This document shows positions 1 to 7,500 of a DNA stretch of 64,000 nt, one piece after another. Every line of letters starts with the position of its first letter. Within the stretch, counting starts at the first letter, position 1. The position numbers and the translations under genes were made by a program. The stretch is from CAZCEC01 sp964497615 (lineage in GTDB: Bacteria; Chloroflexota; Anaerolineae; Anaerolineales; UBA6663), in NCBI GenBank assembly GCA_964497615.1, contig CAZCEC010000007.1, forward strand, positions 62,001 to 126,000, given 5' to 3'. The notes under the pieces were generated by a model. That model was not told the DNA's origin, ran no database searches, and saw nothing but the letters and a program-made list of their open reading frames with translations.

Positions 1-2
1 GG

Positions 3-863
3 CAGTTGCTGTATATTGGCCACCGCCTGGCCGGGCTGGGCACGCTGTTCTTCCTCGCCATCCACATCCTCGACACCGCCACCGTTTACTTCGGCAAAAT
101 CCTGGGCATCCCCGACCTGTATGCCCATGCTATCGACCTTTACCGCAGCACGCCCTTCATGCTGGGCGAGATCCTGCTGGTGGCGGCGGTGCTGTTCCAC
201 GGGGTGAATGGGCTCAAGATCATCCTGTACGACACCTACCCGCACTGGTGGAACAAGAACTTCGAGCGCCAGTCGTTCTGGAAGGTGGCGGTGCTGACCT
301 TCATCCTGTGGCTGCCGGCCGCCTACTTCATGGGCCGCGCCCTGTACGTCAACAATATTTGCGCCAACTGCCCGCCCCCCGCAGCGATTGACGTGGCCGC
401 CCGCACGAACATGTCCGTCATCGCCATCCCCATCATCTTCTTCGTCATCCTGGGCGTGCTGATGGTGGGCGGCAAGCTGACCGCCCCGGCCGCCGCTCCC
501 AGCCGCGTGGCCGCCCCGCCCAAGACCCTCGACACTTACATCTGGCAGTTCATGCGCTGGAGCGGGGCACTGCTGATCCCGCTGGTGTGGATCCACGTCG
601 CCATCCAGGATGTGCTGATCGGCGTGCACCACATTGACCTGAGCTTTGTGGCGATGCGCTGGGCCAACTGGGGCTGGCGGCTGTACGACCTGGCGCTGCT
701 GGGCTTCGCTTTCGGGCACGGCATGCTGGGGCTGCGCAACGTCGTCACCGACTATGTGAGCAACCCCGTTCTGGGCCGGCGGCTGCGGTGGGCCATGATC
801 ATCGGCTGGCTGGTGCTGATGGTCATTGGGCTGGTGGCGCTGTTCGGCGGCGTGCAGATGTAG
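3..863 (+). CDS. sdhC: Succinate dehydrogenase membrane anchor, fused SdhC-SdhD type (5' end outside window)
   Basis: This is the membrane anchor of succinate dehydrogenase (complex II), which carries electrons from the iron-sulfur subunit to quinone. The frame is open to the left edge, so the N-terminus is probably missing. About six to seven hydrophobic segments are visible. The first half has the SdhC-like HRLAGLG motif followed by helices with His (AIHILD, LFHGVNG) that could bind heme. The second half has the SdhD-like WQFMRWSGALLI and a helix with FGHGMLGLRN. At 286 or more residues it is too long for one SdhC, so I read it as a natural SdhC-SdhD fusion. SdhA and SdhB follow in the same direction, which fixes the role. 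Confidence 0.85.
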   Translation, partial: QLLYIGHRLAGLGTLFFLAIHILDTATVYFGKILGIPDLYAHAIDLYRSTPFMLGEILLVAAVLFHGVNGLKIILYDTYPHWWNKNFERQSFWKVAVLTFILWLPAAYFMGRALYVNNICANCPPPAAIDVAARTNMSVIAIPIIFFVILGVLMVGGKLTAPAAAPSRVAAPPKTLDTYIWQFMRWSGALLIPLVWIHVAIQDVLIGVHHIDLSFVAMRWANWGWRLYDLALLGFAFGHGMLGLRNVVTDYVSNPVLGRRLRWAMIIGWLVLMVIGLVALFGGVQM

Positions 864-913
864 ATCAATTTCCGCGTGCTGGCTGAGCAGTGGCGCGCGG
901 CAGGAGGACAAAC

Positions 914-2710
914 TTGACCCAGCACCATCAGTTTGACGCCATCATCGTGGGCGCGGGCGGCGCCGGCCTGATGGCGGCCCTGCATGCCGCCAAAAAGGCG
1001 CGCGTGGCCGTCATCTCCAAGCTGTATCCCACCCGGTCGCACACCGGCACGGCTCAGGGCGGCATCGCCGCGGCCCTGGCCAACATGGAAGAAGACCACT
1101 GGGAATGGCACATGTACGACACCGTCAAGGGCGGCGACTACCTGGTGGACCAGGACGCGGCCGAAATCCTGGCCCGCGACGCGATTGAGGCCGTCATCGA
1201 GCTGGAGCACATGGGCCTGCCCTTCGACCGTACCCCGGAGGGCCGCATCGAGCAGCGGCGCTTTGGCGGCCACACCGCCAACTACGGCGCCAAGCCCGTC
1301 ATGCGCGCCTGCAAGTCCGCCGACCGCACCGGCCACATGATCCTGCAGACCCTGTTCCAGCAGTGCGTCAAGCAGCAGGTGACGTTCTTCGACGAATACT
1401 TCGTGGTGGACCTGATCATCCGCGACCACGTCTGCCGGGGCGTGGTGGCGATGAACATCGACTCCGGCGAGCTGCACGTCTTTCACGCCAAGGCGGTGCT
1501 GCTGGCCTCCGGCGGGTTTGGGCGCATGTTCCAGGTTACCTCCAACGCGCACTCGCTCACCGGCGACCCGGTGGCGGCCGCCTTCCGGCGCGGCGTGCCG
1601 CTGGAGGACATGGAGTTCTTCCAGTTCCACCCGACGGGCATCTACAAGATGGGGATTCTGCTGTCGGAGGCGGCGCGGGGTGAGGGCGGCGTGTTCATCA
1701 ACGGCGAGGGCGAGCGCTTCATGGAGCGCTACGCGCCCACCATGAAGGACCTGGCCTCGCGCGACGTGTGCTCGCGCTGCATCTACCTGGAAGTGAAGGC
1801 CGGGCGCGGCATCGGCGGCAAGGACTACGTCTATCTCGACATCCGGCCCGAGACCATCAACAAGTATCAGAGCGGACCCGGCGGCAAGCCCGTCACCGCG
1901 CACGACCTGGAAAGCAAGCTGCCCGATATCATCGAGATGATGCGAGTGTACCAGGGGGTGGAGCCGATGAAGGAGCCGGTGCCCATCCAGCCGACGGCGC
2001 ACTACGCCATGGGCGGCGTGCCCACCGACAACGACGGGCGGGTGCGGGCCAATGCGGGCGACGGTCTGGTGACGGGCCTGTTTGCGGCGGGGGAGGCGGC
2101 CTGCGTGAGCGTGCACGGCGCCAACCGCCTGGGCACCAACTCGCTGGTGGACCTGGTGGTCTTTGGGCGGCGCGGGGGCAAGGCGATGGGCGACTTCTGT
2201 GCCCAGGCCGAGTTTGCACCCCTGGGCGACGCGCCCGAGGCCGAGATCGCCGCCGAGCTGGAGCGCATCCGCACCAACACCGGCCCGGAGAAGGGGGCCA
2301 CGCTGCGGAACGAGATGCAGGCCATCATGATGGACAACGTCAGCGTGTTCCGCACCGAGGCGCTGATTCAGTCCGCGCTGACGAAGGTGCAGGAGCTGAA
2401 GCAGCGCTTTGCCCGGGTGCAGATCGACGACAAGGGGCGGCGCTTCAACACCGACCTGCTGGAGACGTATGAGCTGGGCTGCCTGCTGGACCTGGCCGAG
2501 GTGACGGCCTACTCGGCGTTGAAGCGCACCGAGAGCCGTGGCGCGCATTCGCGCGACGACTTCCCCAACCGGGACGACGCCAACTGGTTATCACACACGT
2601 TTGCCACCGCCGCCCAGGCCTCCGGCGCGGCCCTGGCGGCGGGCGCGATTGACCTGAGCTACCGGCCGGTGGTGATCACGAAGTTCGAGCCGAAGGAGCG
2701 GGTGTACTAA
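914..2710 (+). CDS. sdhA: Succinate dehydrogenase flavoprotein subunit
   Basis: Catalytic subunit that oxidises succinate to fumarate and passes electrons to FAD. The N-terminus has the dinucleotide-binding motif GAGGAGLMAAL. The His of SHTGTAQGGI is the expected covalent FAD attachment site. HPTGI and the HGANRLGTNSL block are family active-site and FAD-binding regions. The length of 598 residues is normal. I chose the TTG at 914 because a perfect AGGAGG lies at 902-907 with a 6-nt gap; an in-frame start at 890 has no such site. The stop overlaps the sdhB start by one base, so the two are probably translationally coupled. Confidence 0.96.
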   Translation: MTQHHQFDAIIVGAGGAGLMAALHAAKKARVAVISKLYPTRSHTGTAQGGIAAALANMEEDHWEWHMYDTVKGGDYLVDQDAAEILARDAIEAVIELEHMGLPFDRTPEGRIEQRRFGGHTANYGAKPVMRACKSADRTGHMILQTLFQQCVKQQVTFFDEYFVVDLIIRDHVCRGVVAMNIDSGELHVFHAKAVLLASGGFGRMFQVTSNAHSLTGDPVAAAFRRGVPLEDMEFFQFHPTGIYKMGILLSEAARGEGGVFINGEGERFMERYAPTMKDLASRDVCSRCIYLEVKAGRGIGGKDYVYLDIRPETINKYQSGPGGKPVTAHDLESKLPDIIEMMRVYQGVEPMKEPVPIQPTAHYAMGGVPTDNDGRVRANAGDGLVTGLFAAGEAACVSVHGANRLGTNSLVDLVVFGRRGGKAMGDFCAQAEFAPLGDAPEAEIAAELERIRTNTGPEKGATLRNEMQAIMMDNVSVFRTEALIQSALTKVQELKQRFARVQIDDKGRRFNTDLLETYELGCLLDLAEVTAYSALKRTESRGAHSRDDFPNRDDANWLSHTFATAAQASGAALAAGAIDLSYRPVVITKFEPKERVY

Positions 2711-3426
2711 TGAAGGTCACACTCAAAATCAAGCGCTACAACCCGGAGCAGGACCAGAAGGCCCACTGGGAAAGCTACGCTCTGGAGGTGGAGCCGACCG
2801 ACCGGCTGCTGGACGCGCTGCACCAGGTGAAGTGGTATCACGACGGCACGCTGGCCCTGCGCCGGTCGTGCGCGCACGGCATCTGCGGCTCCGACAACAT
2901 GCGCATCAACGGGCGCAATCTGCTGGCCTGCAAGGTGCTGATGCAGGACGTGGCCCGCGACGGCGGCACGGTGACGGTGGAGCCGATGCTGGGGCTGACG
3001 GTCATCAAGGACTTGATCGTGGACATGGAGCCGTTCTTCGCCCACTACCGGTCGGTGATGCCGTACCTGGTGAACGACGAGCCGCTGCCGGCGGATGGGC
3101 GCGAGCGGCTGCAGTCGCCGGAGGCGCGCGACCGCTTCGACAAGGGCACCTGGTGCATCCTGTGCGCCGGCTGCACCACCTCCTGCCCATCGTTCTGGAC
3201 CAACGGGACCTACGTGGGGCCGGCCGCCATCGTGCAGGCCCACCGCTTCATCTTTGACGACCGTGACCAGGCTGCCGAGCAGCGGCTGGAAGTGCTCAAC
3301 CAGCAGTTTGGGGTGTGGCGCTGCCGCACGGCCTTCAACTGCACCGAAGCCTGCCCGCGCGAGATCCCGGTGACGCAGTTGATCGGCGAGGTGAAGCGGG
3401 CGCTGACGACGGGCAAGCTGGAGTGA
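2710..3426 (+). CDS. sdhB: Succinate dehydrogenase iron-sulfur subunit
   Basis: Electron-transfer subunit of complex II. Three cluster sites are visible: the plant-ferredoxin-type [2Fe-2S] site CAHGICGSD followed by a distal Cys in NLLAC (Asp replaces the third Cys, as in E. coli SdhB); the [4Fe-4S] site CILCAGCTTSCP; and the [3Fe-4S] site CRTAFNCTEACP. The length of 238 residues is typical. It starts in the last base of sdhA and ends the operon C/D-A-B. An inverted heptamer-repeat array follows immediately downstream. Confidence 0.96.
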   Translation: MKVTLKIKRYNPEQDQKAHWESYALEVEPTDRLLDALHQVKWYHDGTLALRRSCAHGICGSDNMRINGRNLLACKVLMQDVARDGGTVTVEPMLGLTVIKDLIVDMEPFFAHYRSVMPYLVNDEPLPADGRERLQSPEARDRFDKGTWCILCAGCTTSCPSFWTNGTYVGPAAIVQAHRFIFDDRDQAAEQRLEVLNQQFGVWRCRTAFNCTEACPREIPVTQLIGEVKRALTTGKLE

Positions 3427-3433
3427 GGAACGA

Positions 3434-3531
3434 GTGTCACGTGCCAGGTGTCAAGTGTCACGTGCCGAGTTTCACGTGGTGGACGATGCGTGACACGTGA
3501 CACGCGGCGCTTGACACCTGACACATGACAC
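3434..3531 (+). repeat. Inverted array of degenerate 7-bp repeats
   Basis: The gap after sdhB reads in an exact 7-base register for 14 units. GTGTCAC, GTGCCAG, GTGTCAA, GTGTCAC, GTGCCGA and GTTTCAC form the left arm. Two spacer units follow. Then GTGACAC, GTGACAC, a diverged unit, TTGACAC, CTGACAC and ATGACAC form the right arm, which is the reverse complement theme. The whole could fold into a long imperfect hairpin between sdhB and the cyclase gene. It belongs to the same style of repeat as six other loci in this window. Confidence 0.85.
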
Positions 3532-3534
3532 TTC

Positions 3535-4614
3535 TTGGGGGCGCGCGTGGGCCTGGTTGACAAGGACTTTCCCCGCAAGCCGCGCGTGCTGGTCGTGGAC
3601 GACGACTGGCTGAACCGCGACGTGCTGGCCAACTATTTCACCCACATGGGGGCTGAGGTCACCTTGGCCCCCGATGGGTTTAAGGCGCTGGAAGCGGCCA
3701 CCAGCAACCCGCCCGACCTGATCATGATGGATATGCAGATGCCGCACATGGACGGCATCGAGGCTTGCGGTTATCTCAAGTCGAACCCGGCCACGCAGTT
3801 TATCCCGATCGTGGTGGTGACGGCCATGGAAAGCGACGAGACGCGCACCCGCGCCCTGGCTGCTGGCGCCGACGACTACATCACCAAGCCGTATTCGTCC
3901 ACGCTGCTGATGACGCGGGCCCGCGCCCTGCTGAAGATCAAGCACCTGACCGACCAGCTCAATGCGCGCACGCACCTGCTGCGCCAGGTGCTCAACCGCT
4001 ATGTGGCCGAGGAAGTGGCCGACACCATCCTGACCGACCCCGAGCGCCAATTGCAGTTGGGCGGCGAGACGCGGACGGTGACGGTGCTGTTTGCGGACAT
4101 CCGGGGGTTTTCGGCGTTCACCGAGCGCCACACCGCCGCCGAGGTGGTGGAGGTGCTCAACCGCGTGTTCGCGGCCCTGACACGGGTGATCTTCAAGCAC
4201 GAGGGCACCTTCGACAAGTATCTGGGCGATGCGGTGATGGCCTTCTACGGCGCGCCGGTGACGCAGCGCGACCATCCGCTGCGGGCGGTGCAGACGGCGC
4301 TGGAGATGCAGGGGGTGTTTGCCGATCTGGCCAGGGCCGAGCCGCGGCTGGCCGGGCTGGGGCTGGGGGTGGGGCTGCACTCGGGCGAGGCCACCGTGGG
4401 CAACGTGGGCACCGAGAAGGTGATGGACTACACGGTGATTGGCGACGTGGTGAACGTGGCCAAGCGATTGACGGAGGAGGCGGCCGCGGGCCAGATTCTG
4501 ATGGGCGAGGCCACCTTCAGCCACGTGGCCGATATCGTGGAGGCCGAGCCGCTGGGCCCGCGGCTCATCCGCGGCCGGAGCGAGGCCGTGACCGTCTACG
4601 GGGTGCAGATTTAG
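3535..4614 (+). CDS. Response regulator with class III adenylate/guanylate cyclase output domain
   Basis: A one-piece signalling protein. Residues about 15-130 form a receiver domain (VLVVDDD acidic pocket, phospho-acceptor Asp in MMDMQMP, VVVTAM, and the conserved Lys in ITKPY). A short helical linker follows. Residues about 175-355 form a class III nucleotide cyclase (VTVLFADIRGFSAFTE and FDKYLGDAVMAFYG carry the two metal-binding Asp). It probably makes a cyclic nucleotide under phosphorelay control, but no partner kinase is in the window. The TTG start abuts the heptamer array and lacks a clear ribosome-binding site, so the GTG at 3547 is an alternative. Whether it makes cAMP or cGMP cannot be told by eye. 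Confidence 0.88.
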   Translation: MGARVGLVDKDFPRKPRVLVVDDDWLNRDVLANYFTHMGAEVTLAPDGFKALEAATSNPPDLIMMDMQMPHMDGIEACGYLKSNPATQFIPIVVVTAMESDETRTRALAAGADDYITKPYSSTLLMTRARALLKIKHLTDQLNARTHLLRQVLNRYVAEEVADTILTDPERQLQLGGETRTVTVLFADIRGFSAFTERHTAAEVVEVLNRVFAALTRVIFKHEGTFDKYLGDAVMAFYGAPVTQRDHPLRAVQTALEMQGVFADLARAEPRLAGLGLGVGLHSGEATVGNVGTEKVMDYTVIGDVVNVAKRLTEEAAAGQILMGEATFSHVADIVEAEPLGPRLIRGRSEAVTVYGVQI

Positions 4615-4628
4615 CCGGTTGGATGGGT

Positions 4629-4634
4629 TATAAT
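4629..4634 (+). promoter_or_regulatory. Sigma-70 -10 box for the split tRNA-Arg
   Basis: A perfect TATAAT lies 9 nt upstream of the mature tRNA 5' end. It sits just after the cyclase stop codon. No good -35 box is evident 17 nt further upstream. Confidence 0.6.
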
Positions 4635-4682
4635 CGGGGGCAGGCCCCCGTAGTTCAACGGATAGAACAGGGCACTCCTAAT

Positions 4683-5378
4683 CAATGGTTGGGCTCCGCC
4701 GGGGAAACCTGGCGGATGTAAGCAGTCAAATTCGGAGGAACCTACAGAGAGAGCAGGCCGTGGTCGAATTCCCAGTGATGATTTGGGCATGAGCAAACCA
4801 GATTGTCGCGGGCATTCACCTCGGCCACCAGGGTCAGATCCGGAAACTCGGCAATGCTGTGCTTGTGGCAAATCTCAACGTGGGTTGCGTAGCCACAGAC
4901 GCAGCACGCCAGCGGCAAAGCCAAGTCGCGGTATGCCCGGCGAGCCATCTGGCGGATACGGGCGTTGGCCTGGTAGCGGGCGCGCTGCCGTATCTCCGCC
5001 AGGGTTGTATGGGCGGTGGGCTTGCTCCGCGCGCTATGCCGTTCACAGAACTTCCGGCGATGACCTGCTTCTGAACCACACACCTGGCAGAAGTATCGCC
5101 GTCGGAGCCGCTTTGGCTTGGCCTGGTTGTTGGCAATGGCCGCACAGCGGCGGCTGCAATACTTCGGGTTCAAGGTCTGTTGGCCGCAGGACAAGCAGTG
5201 GTTCACGAGCTTTCTCCAAGGCAATTCCGAGCCAAGCCTTTTCGGGCAAGCGGCATTGTAGCATCGCCGCCCTAAACCTGGAGAGGAAGGTGTAGAGACT
5301 AGACGGCTGCCGCCTAAAGCCGCCAGGCCAGGGCGAAGGTATAGTCCAGGGAGTTGGGAAACCAACACAAACCAGAAG
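4683..5378 (+). ncRNA. Self-splicing group I intron (IC3-like) in tRNA-Arg(CCU)
   Basis: The 5' exon ends in U and the intron ends in G (5378), as group I splicing requires. The internal guide GTTGGG (4688-4693) pairs with exon end CCTAAT through the required G-U, forming P1. A P2 hairpin with GAAA loop follows. The core reads GTCAAATTCGGAGGAACCT, then GAGACTAGACGGC (P7/P3 region), then AAGGTATAGTCCAGGGAG. A P9 hairpin GTTGG-GAAA-CCAAC lies at 5353-5366. These core strings closely resemble, from memory, the Azoarcus tRNA-Ile intron. The extra length is an insertion in the P6 region that carries an HNH gene on the opposite strand. Confidence 0.92.
4742..5206 (-). CDS. HNH endonuclease encoded antisense within the group I intron
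   Basis: A 154-residue protein, probably the homing endonuclease of the intron. The N-terminal half has two Cys-rich zinc-knuckle-like stretches (CLSCGQQ...CSRRC and CQVCGSE...CERH). The C-terminal half is an HNH module: CCVCG, then EICHKHSIAEF, then NLVCSCPNHHWEFDHG, with both the metal-binding and catalytic His/Asn visible. I chose the GTG at 5206 because GGAG lies 7 nt upstream on the minus strand; a longer frame back to 5368 would run through the ribozyme core. The gene opposes the tRNA, so it needs its own promoter or read-through from the right. Endonuclease activity is inferred from the motif only. Confidence 0.82.
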   Translation of the reverse strand: MNHCLSCGQQTLNPKYCSRRCAAIANNQAKPKRLRRRYFCQVCGSEAGHRRKFCERHSARSKPTAHTTLAEIRQRARYQANARIRQMARRAYRDLALPLACCVCGYATHVEICHKHSIAEFPDLTLVAEVNARDNLVCSCPNHHWEFDHGLLSL

Positions 5379-5411
5379 GCTCTGATGTGGGTTCAATTCC
5401 TGCCGGGGGCA

Positions 5412-5694
5412 CTGGCAGTGAGCGTGGCTTGAGAAAGCCTTGAATCAGGCCGCAGAACGACTTAGATTAAAAGATTCCCCGGATGGCCGAGAGGGCCTTG
5501 CATGCGCCAGCAGGTTGAGGTATATTCTGGGCACAGGCAGGTCTCTGGGTGCCCCCCCTCACCCCGAGGCCTGTCTGTTTAACGTCCCGGCGGGCCTGAC
5601 GCGGCGTGCCGGCTGACGTGCGGCCTTGCCACCGCCGCAGCCATCGCTGGCTGACCGGCCTGCTCGCCGCGCCGCCCTGGACCTCTGCCTCATC
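5412..5694. other. Non-coding spacer between tRNA-Arg and the acetyltransferase gene
   Basis: About 280 bases without a credible gene. It holds a small hairpin GGCTT-GAGA-AAGCC near 5424-5438, a TATATT near 5521 that could be a weak -10, and the terminator-like hairpin listed separately. The stretch GGATGGCCGAG near 5481 recalls a tRNA 5' half, but no matching 3' half is present. Confidence 0.5.
5533..5574 (+). terminator. Possible intrinsic terminator downstream of tRNA-Arg
   Basis: ACAGGC (5533-5538) pairs with GCCTGT (5569-5574), with an inner GGGTG/CACCC stem around a C-rich loop. A short CTGTTT follows, so the T-run is weak. Confidence 0.4.
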
Positions 5695-6705
5695 ATGATG
5701 CTGCGAATTGTTCCACTAACCGAAACGCTCCTGCCGGCCGCGGGCGCGCTGCTGGCCGCCCGCCACCGCTGCGACCGGGCGGTCCTGCCGAGCCCGCCGG
5801 CCCGCTTTGAAGATCCGGTCACGGCAACGCAGGCGGTGCGGGCCGCGCTCCAGCGCCCGCATGCGGCTGGGTATGCGGCCCTGGATGGCGACGTGATGGT
5901 GGCCTACCTGGCCGGCGACCTGGCGATCAGCGAGGTGTGGGGCCGGTCGGGCTGGGTGCGCACGACGGGCTGCGCTTATGACCCGGCCGCGGGGGTGGAG
6001 ACCGTGCGCGATCTGTATGCGGCGCTGGGGGCGGCCTGGGTGCGGCAGGGGGTGTTCGCGCACTTTGCTCTTATGCCCGCCAGCGACCCGGCGCTCCTTC
6101 AGGCCTGGTACTCCCTCAGCTTCGGCATCGAGCAAGTCCACGCCCTGCTGGACCTGGAAACCCTTGACCCTGCCGCGCCGCCCGTGCCGGAGGGGATTGC
6201 GATTCGGCGGGCGGGGCCGGGCGACGGCCCACGGCTGGCCGAAATGTCGGACGTGATCTGGAAGGTGCAGACCCAGGCGCCGGTGTGGGGGGTGATGCTG
6301 CCGGAGAGCGTGGCCGAGACGCGGGCCGGCTGGGCGGACCTGGCCGAGGAGGCGACGGCGACGGTGTGGCTGGCGCTGGCGGGGGACGAACTGCTGGGGA
6401 TGCAGGGTTACTGGCCCGCGGACGAGAGTGACGACAATCTCCTGATCCCGCCGCGGACGGTGGAGCTGTCGGTGGCGGGGACGCGGCCGGAGGCGCGGGG
6501 CCGGGGGGTCAACACCGCGCTGACGGCGCATGGGCTCGCGCAGGCGCGCGCGGCCGGGTTCGAGATGTGCGAGACGGACTGGCGCAGCACCAACCTGCTC
6601 TCGTCGCGCTTCTGGCCCCGGCGGGGGTTTGTGTCCAGCATGTACCGGCTGGCGCGGCGGGTGGACCAGCGGATTGCGTGGGCGGATGGGGAGACGCTCG
6701 ACTAG
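5695..6705 (+). CDS. GNAT family N-acetyltransferase (tandem-domain type)
   Basis: A 336-residue protein whose C-terminal half (about 190-320) is a GNAT fold. EARGRGVNTAL fits the acetyl-CoA-binding R/Q-x-x-G-x-G/A motif, preceded by the beta strand TVELSVAG and followed by an Asn-containing helix (DWRSTNLLSSRFW). The N-terminal half may be a degenerate GNAT copy. The acceptor substrate is unknown. The ATG pair at 5695/5698 is used as start because an upstream in-frame start at 5626 lies in non-coding-looking sequence; no strong ribosome-binding site is seen for either. Confidence 0.75.
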   Translation: MMLRIVPLTETLLPAAGALLAARHRCDRAVLPSPPARFEDPVTATQAVRAALQRPHAAGYAALDGDVMVAYLAGDLAISEVWGRSGWVRTTGCAYDPAAGVETVRDLYAALGAAWVRQGVFAHFALMPASDPALLQAWYSLSFGIEQVHALLDLETLDPAAPPVPEGIAIRRAGPGDGPRLAEMSDVIWKVQTQAPVWGVMLPESVAETRAGWADLAEEATATVWLALAGDELLGMQGYWPADESDDNLLIPPRTVELSVAGTRPEARGRGVNTALTAHGLAQARAAGFEMCETDWRSTNLLSSRFWPRRGFVSSMYRLARRVDQRIAWADGETLD

Positions 6706-6992
6706 TGCGCACGATCCGGTGGGGCATCATCGGCTGCGGCGACGTGACCAAGGTGAAGAGCGGCCCGGCTTTGCAGCAGGCGGACCACTCGCAGTTAGTG
6801 GCCGTCATGCGCCGCAACGGCGGCCTGGCCCGCGACTATGCCCGGCGGCACGGCGTGCCGCGCTGGTACGGCGACGCCGAGGCCCTGATTCACGACCCGG
6901 AGGTGGACGCACTGAACGGCGTGGGCGAGTGCCCCAGCACCGGCGCGAGCGCGGCGCGCACCAGCCGCATCATGGACCAACTGCTGGCCTGA
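6705..6992 (+). pseudogene. Truncated Gfo/Idh/MocA oxidoreductase remnant
   Basis: A 95-residue frame starts with a GTG that overlaps the GNAT stop. It has the N-terminal NAD-binding signature of Gfo/Idh/MocA enzymes (IRWGIIGCGDVTKVKSGPAL) and the following DPEVDA strand. Where the family continues with ATPPxxH and a catalytic EKP block, this frame turns into a short unrelated tail and stops. Family members are usually about 330-400 residues, so this is most likely a deletion remnant. Confidence 0.65.
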
Positions 6993-6993
6993 G

Positions 6994-7500
6994 ATGGACA
7001 CGCGCGAACGACTGCGGGCTGAGATCGAGGCGACCCGCGCCGCCTTCCACCAACTGCTGGCCGAGGTGCCCGCAAGCGCCTACCGCCTGCCGAGCGATAA
7101 CCCGGCCTGGACGATCGGCGACGTGCTCTTTCACATGAGCCTCGCGCCGCGCCTGCTGGGGGCCGATCTCAAGCTGATCCTCACCTTCAACTGGGCCTAC
7201 CGGCTGATCCCCGTCGTCGTGCCGCGGGCGCTGTTCGACGGCCTCAACGCCCGGCTGACCCGGTTCGGCGCGCGCCGCCCCTCGCGCGCCTTCTTCGCCG
7301 CCGCCTACGACCGGGCGCACCGGGCCACCCTGCGGGCGCTGGACTCAGTACCGGAGGGCGCGTGGCAACGACAGGTCTTCTATCCGGCCTGGGACCCATT
7401 GCTCTCGGGCGCGGTGACGGTCGAGCGCCTGTTCCACTACGTCCAGCGCCACTTCGACTCGCACGCGGCGCAGATCCGGGCGCGCCTCACGGCACCGTAA
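6994..7500 (+). CDS. DinB-like / maleylpyruvate isomerase-type four-helix protein
   Basis: A 168-residue protein with the layout of the DinB superfamily: helix 1, then W-T-IGDVLFHMSL with a His on helix 2, and a late YVQRHFDSHAAQIR that provides further His ligands. Such proteins bind a divalent metal and often act as thiol-dependent transferases or isomerases; the substrate here is unknown. It starts one base after the preceding remnant's stop. It ends tail-to-tail with the glycosidase gene, overlapping it by 14 bases. Confidence 0.7.
   Translation: MDTRERLRAEIEATRAAFHQLLAEVPASAYRLPSDNPAWTIGDVLFHMSLAPRLLGADLKLILTFNWAYRLIPVVVPRALFDGLNARLTRFGARRPSRAFFAAAYDRAHRATLRALDSVPEGAWQRQVFYPAWDPLLSGAVTVERLFHYVQRHFDSHAAQIRARLTAP

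Larger units (their letters stand above)
4644..5411 (+). tRNA. tRNA-Arg(CCU), interrupted by a group I intron
   Basis: The 5' exon is 4644-4682 and the 3' exon is 5379-5411. Joined, they fold as a complete tRNA. The acceptor stem is GCCCCCG/CGGGGGC, the D stem GTTC/GAAC and the anticodon stem GGGCA/TGCTC with a G-T pair. The loop is CTCCTAA with anticodon CCT at 4677-4679, and the T arm is GTGGG-TTCAATT-CCTGC. The discriminator is A and CCA is not encoded. The intron sits after position 39, just 3' of the anticodon loop. tRNA-Arg(CCU) is a known host of group I introns in some proteobacteria. It reads the rare codon AGG. Confidence 0.93.

Noticed and set aside
752..2548. 598-codon open frame on the minus strand opposite sdhA
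   Set aside because: It is a mirror of the sdhA codon pattern in high-GC DNA; the His/Gln/Val/Arg-rich protein has no domain logic.
5471..5500. GGATGGCCGAG string resembling a tRNA-Leu/Ser 5' half
   Set aside because: No acceptor, anticodon or T-arm partner could be found downstream.
6994..7500. Reading the DinB-like protein as an antitoxin or defence gene
   Set aside because: No partner toxin or nuclease lies beside it; the family and the His pattern point to a metal-binding transferase fold.
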